Assembly: GCF_902686445.1 (NCBI RefSeq)
Contig: NC_062232.1
Span: forward strand, 34,800,454 to 34,864,453
Direction of reading: 5' to 3'
Length of the DNA: 64,000 nucleotides
Origin: Sciurus carolinensis
Taxonomy: Eukaryota > Chordata > Mammalia > Rodentia > Sciuridae
Both the position numbers and the translations under genes were made by a program. Below are positions 56,580-64,000 of this stretch, in pieces (the first letter of the stretch is position 1; each line of letters begins with the position of its first letter). Below the pieces are notes generated by a model, which did no database searches, had not been told where the DNA came from, and saw only the letters and a program-made list of their open reading frames with translations.

Positions 56580-57410
56580 ATATTTCTGATAAGTCCTTTA
56601 TCAGATATGCCCTTTGCAAATATTTTCTCCCAGTCTGTGGCTTGTCTTTTCATTCTCTTAGCAGTGATTTTTTGCAGAGCAAAAATCCCTAATTTTAATT
56701 AAGTACAGCTTACCAAGTATTTCTTTTCATGGATCATATTTTTGATATTATATCTAGAAAGTCATCACCATGTCCTAGGTGATCTAAATGTTATTTTTTA
56801 AGAGTTTAAGAGTTTTGAATTTTATACTTTGGTTTGTGAACTATTTTGAGTTAATTATTATGAAGAGTATAAGGTCTATGCCGAGATTCATTTTTTTCAC
56901 ATATCATGTCCAGTTGTTCCAGCACCTCTTGTTGAAAAACTTCCTTGCTTCATTGTGTTGCTTTTGCTCCTTTGTCAAATATTAGTTAACTATATTTATG
57001 TGATTCTCTCCCTAGGCTTTTCATTCTGTTCCACTGATTTATTTCTTTATTCTTGCACCAATACTTCAATGTCTTGATTATCATAGCTTTATAGTAAGTC
57101 TTGAAGTTGGATAGTGTTAATGCTACAACTTTATTCTTTCAGCAATGTGTTGGCTACTGGGAATCTTTTGCCTCTCCAAATGAACTTCAGAATATTATTT
57201 TTTAAATATATAATATAACTTGCTGGGATTTTGAATCAGATTGTGTTGAATCTATAGAGCAATCCAATTGGGAAATATTGACACTTTGACAATATAGAGT
57301 CTTCCTTTTTAAAAAACATTTTTACTGTGGCCATAGACATTCTTGAGTGTTGTTTGAGAAGCACTATCCTCTATACCCTCATGTCATGACCTTTTCTTTT
57401 GAGGTAAAGA
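56580..57410 (-). mobile_element. Ancient L1, antisense, right part (split by L1-C)
   Basis: 'TTTCTGATAAGTCCTTTATCAGATATGCCCTTTGCAAATATTTTCTCCCAGTCTGTGGC' onward reads in reverse as L1 ORF2, continuing upstream ('CAGCACCTCTTGTTGAAAAAC', 'CACTGATTTATTTC', 'GGATAGTGTTAATGC'). It joins the part ending at 50353. Confidence 0.8.
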
Positions 57411-57527
57411 AAGAACTGGTCATCAGATAGTTTTTCTTGTTTCTGATTATTATTACTCTATATACATTGTAGAGTAATTGGAACTTTCTCAAGGTTTTTC
57501 CCCAAGTCATATAATAGAGCAGAGTTA

Positions 57528-57969
57528 GCACATGATATGGTTTGGATGTGAGGTGTCCCCCAAAAGTTCATGTGTGAGACAATGCAAGAAGGTTCAGAGA
57601 AGAAACGATGGGATTGTAAGAGTCTTAACCCAATCAGCGAATTAATCCCCCTGATGCCATTAACTGAGTGGTAAATGAAGACTGGAGAAGGTGGGTCATT
57701 GGGGGTGTGCCTTTGGGGTATATATTTTGTATCTGAAGAGTGAAGTCTTTTTCTCTCTCTGCTTCCTGATCATCACGTGAACCACTTCCCTCCACTACAC
57801 TCTTCCACAATGATGTTCTGCCTCATCTTGAACCCCAAGGAATGGAGCCTGTGGTCTAAGGACTGAGACCCCTGAAACCATCAGCTGGCAGATAAACTTT
57901 TCCTCCTGTAAAATTGTGCTGGTCAGGTCTTTTAGTCGCTTCAGTGAAAAAGCTGACTAAAACAGCACA
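57528..57969 (+). mobile_element. MaLR-type solo LTR with 5-bp TSD
   Basis: LTR 57533-57964 (432 bp), TGATATGGTTTGGATGTGAGG ... GCTGACTAAAACA, with GCACA at 57528-57532 and 57965-57969. Contains 'CAATCAGCGAATTAATCCCCCTGATG', TATATTTTG near 57720, 'ATGATGTTCTGCCTCATC', 'GATAAACTTTTCC' (polyA-like). Well preserved; no internal region. Confidence 0.9.
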
Positions 57970-58424
57970 TTTCATTGAAATCTTATTTGCATAAATTGGG
58001 TATTATTTATCCTAAAGAGTACTGTGTGTTACCATTCATCTCCCCAGCTCTCATGCAGACCCTCACCTCTGCATTGGGGCCCTGTTTGGGAATGTAGACA
58101 CCTTTTCTCTTTGGCTGCTGTTTCCTGAGTTCAGTTCGTATGATCAGTTGATCATTACCTCTGAATTTGCCATATATCTACTCCTTCTTCTCAACTTGAG
58201 CTCCAATGTTGTCTGTCGGGGTTTCCAGGACCCCCAGCCTTTGGGCATGGTCGGGATGGCGCCTGACGCTGAGCCAAAAGCGGCCAGCTATACAGTAAAC
58301 AACCAGCGAATTCCAATGATTGGCTAGTTAACGATGTGACTAGAGCATGCCCCCTCGTGTACCTATCCTGTGCTTGCAGCTGTCCGCATTTACCTCGTGT
58401 ACTCTCCCCTGATTGGTTGAGGTG

Positions 58425-58432
58425 TATATAAG
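58425..58432 (+). promoter_or_regulatory. TATA box of the solo LTR
   Basis: TATATAAG, 9 bp downstream of the inverted CCAAT box ATTGG at 58412-58416. Together they form a recognisable LTR promoter. Confidence 0.75.
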
Positions 58433-58559
58433 CCTGGTGGGTGGGAGAGTAAGGAGGCAGAAGCGGAAGAAGCGGCGGAGGCGAAGGCTGAAGCTGAGCT
58501 GGAAGCTGGGAGTGCGCGGAAGCTAGGAGTAAGGGAAGTGTAGGAGAGGGACTGTGCAT

Positions 58560-58565
58560 AATAAA
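58560..58565 (+). terminator. Polyadenylation signal of the solo LTR
   Basis: AATAAA, 130 bp after the TATA box, followed by a GT/T-rich stretch (GTTTGTCGTGTC) about 25 nt later. Confidence 0.75.
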
Positions 58566-58659
58566 CTTCCAAAGCTTCAGACGTTTGTCGTGTCTCTCTC
58601 TGCGGGCAGAGGGAGCGCAATAGTTGTCTTTCCTCCGTGAAGCCACCTCACCTTGAATT

Positions 58660-60215
58660 GGATCCTCTATGACTTCTCATGTTATGTTCTCCTTTATTAT
58701 ATTGGAAAATCTACCTGATCACATTGTAAATGTGGTCCAGTAGGCCTTCCTCACTTGAAGCCCCTACAACTCAACAAGTTTTCTTTATTCATCTTCATAC
58801 TGATAATATCTTGGCAATTGAGTACATAATGCCACAGTTTCCAATATTCCTAATATTGGAGTGCAATGAATTTTTAAAAGTTAGCAAGGTTTTTTGAGTG
58901 GACAGTATAGATCATCCAATCAACAAATATTTGTGACTACTTAACTTTGCAAAATGCGGTTCTGGGTCCTTTAGTGGGGGTATGGTCCTCACTAAAGAAA
59001 CTTTGTCATTTATATTTTCCTGTCCCTCAGTCACTTAGTCTGTGAATCCCTTTCACAGACTTTCCATGTGCGGAAAATTCACCACTTTATGAATCTTGAT
59101 GGTGGGAAGGGTTCATTTTCTACTAGGAAAACTAAAAAAGCCAGATCCATCATTTCCCAACTTCCCTTGCAGGAAGGCCGTGGGCACATGACTGAAGTTC
59201 AGTGACTCAGACATATTTTTCCACACTGGATCTTCGGAGTATTGGTTCAAAGAAACAGACAATATTGGGAATGTTCAGCTTCCCAGAAAGCAGGTGGATA
59301 GTGTAGAGGCAGCATCAGGGACTTGGGGTGTGTTAATGGCAGGAGCCTCTGTAGTCTGTGGAGGGGTTGGAGGTATTGTTTTGAACCAGGTTCTTCAGAC
59401 TTCCTGGAATTTTTGCGAGCCACCCAAAATCCTTTTGATAAATTCCCCTTTCAGTATATATTAGTCAGAGTTGGTTTCCGTTACTGACAACTAAATATAC
59501 TGATGGATTCAGGGTAATAAGAAATAAATACATGAAAAGTGAAGTAACAATTCAACATCCCAGTACAGAAAGTGTCACAAAAGTGACAGATTCACTGCAA
59601 AATGAACCATGTGGGAAATATGCTATTATTGAAGAGGTAATGGTCTCAGCTTGTTGCTGCAATAACCTGGGAGGCTTTCCTGAGGAGGTGACCTCGCCTC
59701 AGGCTTGGGCAGTGATCTGGGTACATAGATAGACTTGCTGCTGTGAGAAATATGAAAGAACTACAAGATGTGCATCCAGCCATGAAACAGATTTAACCCT
59801 AAGAAATTCACAGAAAATATCAAAATAGAAAAGGTCAACATATACCTGAAAGGAGATCACTGGATTTAGCAAATAAAAACAAGAACACCTAGTTAAATTT
59901 GAATTCAGATAAGGCATAATTGTTTAGTGTATTCCCAATTATAAATTTTGCATTTTTATTATTTTATATAAAGTAGAAGCTTATATTTTTATACTTTCTT
60001 TTAGCCTATGTATAACTTTACTTTATCTGAAACTTCTACCTTAAAAGAGATAGAGAACTTGGCCAGAAGAATGTAATTCACAAGCAAAGTTTTCCAGGAG
60101 TAGTGAGCTTTGAAGTGAGCTTTCAAGGATGTTTGAGATATTGGGGGAAAGATGGTGAAAGAAATAAAGAAGGAAAGATTAATTAAACTTCTACTGTTTT
60201 TTGAATGCTCTACTA
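58660..60215. other. Mostly unique sequence; weak MIR/L2 scrap near 58910-59000
   Basis: 'CCAATCAACAAATATTTGTGACTACTTAACTTTGC' looks like MIR/L2. Nothing else recognised. Confidence 0.4.
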
Positions 60216-60217
60216 GG

Positions 60218-60415
60218 CATTTTTTGTCTTTTTCTTCAGTACTGGAGATTAAACCCAGGGGTGCTCTACCACTTGACAACCTTCCCAGCCCTTTTTACTT
60301 TTTATTTTGAGACAGGGTCTCTCTGAGTTGCTGCGGCTGGCCTCAAGCTTACAATCCTCTTGCCTCAGATCCCCCAGCTGCTGGGATTACAGATGTGAGC
60401 CACTGTGCTTGGCTC
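60218..60415 (-). mobile_element. B1-dID SINE, antisense
   Basis: 'CAGTACTGGAGATTAAACCCAGGGGTGCTCTACCACTTGAC...CCCAGCCC' (ID half), 'TATTTTGAGACAGGGTCTC' linker, 'CTTGCCTCAGATCCCCCAGCTGCTGGGATTACAGATGTGAGCCACTGTGCTTGGC' (B1 half). Confidence 0.9.
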
Positions 60416-60419
60416 CAAT

Positions 60420-61910
60420 TTGTATTTTGTAGTATGGCATTAGTTCAATTGGAAGACAGATACATTAGAAAGAGTGGAGCATCCGTCTAGAACTCTGCCC
60501 CAAAGTTTAAGCACATGAGCTTCAGTGTGTTTTTGTTTTTTAAAAAGGTGACATAATTATCTGGTTTCAGAGTTTTTGCAGCTGTTCTGTGCCTTGATAA
60601 TTATGCAGTTGCTGTGTACCCTGACTTGCATGCTGTGCTTTCAATGACTTTTGGTCATGGTCTTTTTTTTCACTGCATTGAATTCCAAAGTTATGGTCTA
60701 TTTCAGTCATTGGTGTTATGGTTATCTTTAGAGAAAGTTAAACAAGTAAACATTTACATTCCCTAAGTAGGTGGAAAGTGATCTAAAATCACATGCTTCT
60801 TTCCTAGAGATCTCTGCCAAATTCTTGGACTAATCATCTAAATATTTTGATTTGATGCTTTCTATTGAATCCTGTTGTCTCATTAGTGATGTGTTCAAAA
60901 TTCCAGATGTGGAATTTGCCCCTCAACACATTATTCAACAAAGATGTTACTCTGGTTTGCCAAAATGTCTTAAATATGGTGAGCATTAATGCCTTAGAGA
61001 TTTAGTGTTTGTGAAAGAGCCTTCTCAATAGGAAAATATGCCGCATTCTTTTGTTGGAATATTGAATTTTACTAAATGTTGTATTTGTACAGTAAAACCT
61101 ACTTGAACACCCTGATAGAAAGTAAGGCTCAGGAATATGTTTTAGGCCTGCAACTTTTAAACTGGAAGAGGAGAACACTCCCATACACAGGTACACTTTG
61201 GGTCATTTAGAAAGACATCCAGTCTCCCTGTTCCTGAATTGACTGTCAAGAGAGGGATGAGATGGATGGTTTTTGCACCATCTAAATTAAAGCAGTTTAG
61301 AAAATTCCCCTCCTGAGTTGCAATGAGGTGTTCCCCTTCCTGCTGAGCTCATGTCCACAGAGAGCTTGATAATGATTTGGGGCCAAAGCAAAGGCTTGCC
61401 TTGCAACTCCTCCCAGTGCACTTAGCTGCTGAGTTTCCAGAGCAGAGTCATCTGACGTCCCCCACACAGGCTCTCTTTGCTTCTTTTTCTCTTTTCCAGT
61501 TCACAGTCACCCAGGCTTTTGGGAAGCTTCTATAAAAGGTTTTGGGGAAGTTCCAGATATGTGAGGGTGGCAATTTAGATTGAGAAAGAACACTGGGGAC
61601 CTAAATGCTAGTTTCAATATCCTTCTTTGGTTGTGTGTGTGTGAAGGTGGCAGCCATGAATATACATGGAAAGATCTGATCAGTTGATGCATCATGGCTC
61701 ACTGACTAGTAGGTCTCTGAGATAGTTGCTTCTCCCCTAGTGTCCCAAGTCTCAGGCAGGGGTCTCTCCAGGTCAAACTTAACCCTGTGCTGCCCTTAAC
61801 CCAATACTAAGTGAGTCTCCCCCAGTTGAAGTGGGGGAGCTTAAGAGCTTAAGTATCCAGTGATTGAAGTTTAAGTGTCCTGAAGAAGTCAATAATTCCT
61901 GTGTTTTAAT
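60420..61910. other. Unique sequence, nothing recognised
   Basis: 60540-60680 contains homeodomain-like TAATTA words and no repeat signature. Otherwise plain sequence without notable open frames. Confidence 0.4.
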
Positions 61911-61913
61911 TTA

Positions 61914-62282
61914 TGTTAAACACTGAATGTTTATGTCCCCTCCAAATTAATATGTTGAAATCCTAATCCTGAAGGTGCTGGTATTATGAGGTAGAGCCTT
62001 TGGTGGTGATTAGATAATGAAGGTGGTGTCCTCATGAATGAGATTAATGCCCTTATAAGGGGAGACATGAGGAAGATGATTTTTCTCTTAGTCATGTGAG
62101 GTTACAACAAGAAGACAGCCTTCTGCAAACCAGGAAGATCACTCTCATCAGGCACTGGATCTGTAGATGTGCTGATCATGGACTTCTCAGCCTCCAGACC
62201 TGTGACAAATAAATGTTTGTTCTCTAAGCCACCCAGTCTACGGTATTCTGTTATTATTAGTCAGCCTGAAGTGACTAAGGCA
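61914..62282 (+). mobile_element. MLT1 LTR
   Basis: 'ACTGAATGTTTATGTCCCCTCCAAATTAATATGTTGAAATCCTAATCC', 'GATTAATGCCCTTATAAGGGGAGAC', 'CTTCTCAGCCTCCAGACCTGTGACAAATAAATG', 'GCCACCCAGTCTACGGTATTCTG', ending CTGAAGTGACTAAGGCA. Clear MLT1, plus strand. Confidence 0.9.
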
Positions 62283-62594
62283 TTTTGGGTTCTCCCAGCA
62301 GCTGACCCTGACATAAGGTTTCAAAGGCAAATAATTAATTTGAGAAGTTACCTTAGGAAATTACAATAAGGGAGTGGGGAGCGAGACAGGGAAGAGAAGG
62401 CAACCAATACAGAGTGCAGAACCAAGTAGGTTAATACTGTGGGTAACTGGGGTCAGTCCCACTGGGGATCTCTGGGAGGCAGTATGGACTATGCCTCAGA
62501 GTCACTCAACAACAAGCTGAGATATTAGTCTTCTAACTGTTCCCTATCATCTGCTGAGGTCTAATCCCAGGAGAATTAGCTCCCTTGGAACATT
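62283..62594. other. Old repeat-like sequence, family not assigned
   Basis: 'GGGAGTGGGGAGCGAGACAGGGAAGAGAAGGCAACCAATACAG' and 'GGGTAACTGGGGTCAGTCCC' recall an old mammalian repeat often found near LTRs. I cannot name it. Confidence 0.4.
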
Positions 62595-62750
62595 CTCTTC
62601 ACTTGACTTTTTTTAGCTGTAGATGGACACAATACCTTTATTTTATTTATTTATTTTTATGTAGTGCTGAGGATTGAACCCAGTGCCTCACATGTGCAAG
62701 GTAAGTGCTCTACCACTGACATACAGCCCCAGCCCTCTTCACTTGGCTTT
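62595..62750 (-). mobile_element. ID SINE, antisense, with 16-bp TSD
   Basis: Element 62611-62734. Plus strand starts with the reversed tail 'GATGGACACAATACC...TTTATTTTATTTATTT', then 'GTGCTGAGGATTGAACCCAGTGCC' and ends CAGCCCCAGCC. TSD CTCTTCACTTGACTTT (62595-62610) and CTCTTCACTTGGCTTT (62735-62750), one mismatch. Confidence 0.9.
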
Positions 62751-62869
62751 ATGATAAATATCAAGGAAGAGAGAGACCAGCTAGTTTAGATGAAAATTGA
62801 AAGCACTGTCACCTTGAGGAGAACCATTTTCCATCCTGATTCTTGGCTGCTTCTACTTAAGTCTTTTGG

Positions 62870-63185
62870 AGTGTCTAAGAACCCATTTGCTTCTGACCTG
62901 AGTTGTAACTCTGCTCTTCTAGGGATTGCTCTAACTTCTCATTCTATCTTTCATGTAGTCACCAAATAAGCCTTTCCTGAAATACCACTCTTCCCTGTGG
63001 TGCATCTTCTTAATCTGTCTTCTAAGATTCTTTCCTCAATTTGATTCAGGCTTACTTGCCAGGAAAATCCCCTATCTGTACTCTATGCTCCATCCATATG
63101 AGATTATCCTGGGTCAGCTTTAGTGTTTCTTTCTTCTGAATCTTTTACTTAGATTGTTTCTTCCACCTAGAATACCTTCCATGAA
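62870..63185 (+). mobile_element. L2 LINE remnant, left part
   Basis: 'AGTCACCAAATAAGCCTTTCCTGAAATACC' and 'GATTGTTTCTTCCACCTAGAATACCTTCC' follow L2 3' UTR order. It resumes after the SINE. Confidence 0.6.
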
Positions 63186-63358
63186 CAGGCACTGTGGTGC
63201 CTTTAATCCCAGTGGCTCAGGAGGCTGAGGCAGGAGGATTGCTAGTTCAAAGCCAGCCTCAGGAACTTGATGAGACCCTGTCTCAAAATAAAATATAAAA
63301 GGGCTGGGGATGTGATTAGGTGATTAAGCACCCCTGGGTTCAATCTTCAAGGAAAAAA
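63186..63358 (+). mobile_element. B1-dID SINE inserted in L2
   Basis: GGCACTGTGGTGCCTTTAATCCCAGTGGCTCAGGAGGCTGAGGCAGGAGGATTGC (B1 half), GGGCTGGGGATGTGATTAGGTGATTAAGCACCCCTGGGTTCAATC (ID half), A-rich tail to 63358. Confidence 0.9.
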
Positions 63359-63720
63359 ATCATCATGTACCCTGTTCTTACCTTATTTGGTTTATTGGAA
63401 TCCCAACAAATCTTTAAAGTACCCCCTCCCAAATTCTCTCTTCCATGAGGCCTTTTCTTGTCCCTTTTAACTCTCTGTGATACTTTTATTATTGTCTTCT
63501 ATTATTTCTGGTACACGTATTCTCTGTCCCATTAGATCTTAAATGTCATGGGGCAGGGACCATATTTTATTCATCTCTGCACCAGCTGGCATTCATCCAG
63601 TTAATTTAACAAAGGTTTATTGAGTGTCAGAGACTGCACTCAGCACCAGGGCTCCAAAGATGAATGAGACATGGTCCTCATTCTCAAAAGAGCTAATAGG
63701 TGAGGCAGAGGAGAGTGAGT
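63359..63720 (+). mobile_element. L2/MIR 3' end, right part
   Basis: 'TCTTCCATGAGGCCTTTTCTTGTCCC', 'AATGTCATGGGGCAGGGACCATATTTTATTCATCTCTGCACC' (L2), then 'GGTTTATTGAGTGTCAGAGACTGCACTCAGC...GGTCCTCATTCTCAAAAGAGC' (old LINE/MIR). The remaining 63721-64000 shows nothing recognised. Confidence 0.65.
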
Positions 63721-64000
63721 CATGTAAATAAATGCATATGTACATACACTAATATGTGTATGTTCATTTCAATACCTCAAACATTAGTGAATGGTGAAAG
63801 ATCATGGGTGCACAGAATTAATGAAAGTACAATGAGAAGATCTATCTTCAATCTATTTCCTGAAAGAACTCAGAAATTAGTTTGGGAACGTAGTTTTGGG
63901 GAGAGAAAATGAATTGAATTGGCAATGATGGGAAATGCTCTGTTCGTCCCTCTAGGGGGCAATGAAATGGTTTAGGAAAGGGTAGATAAGCTTCAGAATC

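Larger units (their letters stand above)
58208..58628 (+). mobile_element. ERVK/ERV2-type solo LTR with 6-bp TSD
   Basis: LTR 58214-58622 (409 bp), TGTCGGGGTTTCCAGG ... GGGAGCGCAATA, bracketed by GTTGTC at 58208-58213 and 58623-58628. A 6-bp duplication is the mark of ERV2/ERVK integration. U3 has ATTGG (inverted CCAAT) at 58319 and 58412 and TATATAAG at 58425. R has AATAAA at 58560. U5 follows. The CpG content is high for this window, which suggests youth. No internal viral sequence, so it formed by LTR-LTR recombination. Open frames on the minus strand across it (151 and 76 codons) are not considered genes. Confidence 0.85.

Noticed and set aside
58191..58646. 151-codon minus-strand frame
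   Set aside because: It lies antisense across a solo LTR, with no domain and no splice or promoter evidence.

Overview
This is a mammalian nuclear DNA window with no recognisable host protein-coding gene and no tRNA or rRNA gene. Most of what can be identified is transposable element. The organism is most likely a squirrel (Sciuridae). At least nine SINEs are dimers with a B1 (7SL-derived) left half and an ID (tRNA-derived) right half, the B1-dID type known from squirrels and related rodents. Other copies are ID-only and end in a short squirrel-type tail. The species itself cannot be fixed from the sequence. All homology calls are by eye from remembered consensus sequences, so old-repeat boundaries are approximate.

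Layout. 1-1853 is the 5' end of a minus-strand L1 (called L1-A here) that leaves the window at codon 12 of ORF1; its promoter is built of ~135-bp tandem monomers. 1.9-31.9 kb is a patchwork of old L1, L2, MIR, MaLR/MLT LTRs and SINEs, separated by unique sequence. 31926-38506 is a full-length minus-strand L1 (L1-B) inserted into an old ERV-L-like pol region, with a 17-bp target-site duplication (TSD). 38.5-50.3 kb is again old repeats and unique DNA. 50367-56566 is a full-length plus-strand L1 (L1-C) inserted into an ancient antisense L1, with a 13-bp TSD. 57.5-58.6 kb holds two solo LTRs with clear TSDs: a MaLR LTR, and a young-looking ERVK-type LTR with CCAAT, TATA and polyA signals. 58.7-64 kb is unique DNA with SINEs, an MLT1 LTR and an L2 split by a SINE.

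Most informative content. L1-B and L1-C belong to one young subfamily. They start at the same nucleotide, have perfect TSDs, and their ORF2 products are about 97-98% identical by hand count. L1-B has an intact 1282-codon ORF2, but its ORF1 is broken by a 45-nt pure A-run flanked by a 10-13 bp direct repeat, the structure of a 'tail-only' retrotransposition event. L1-C has an open ORF1 but three lesions in ORF2, one of them a 10-bp insertion templated by a nearby inverted copy. Both copies share a stop codon inside the ORF1 C-terminal domain, after which the frame stays open for 57 more codons in both. Their 5' UTRs use 459-bp (L1-B) or 605-bp (L1-C) tandem monomers, each starting with a YY1-type site. 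These monomers are unrelated by eye to the ~135-bp monomers of L1-A, which suggests promoter replacement within one L1 lineage. I found no CRISPR array, operon or non-repeat-derived system.
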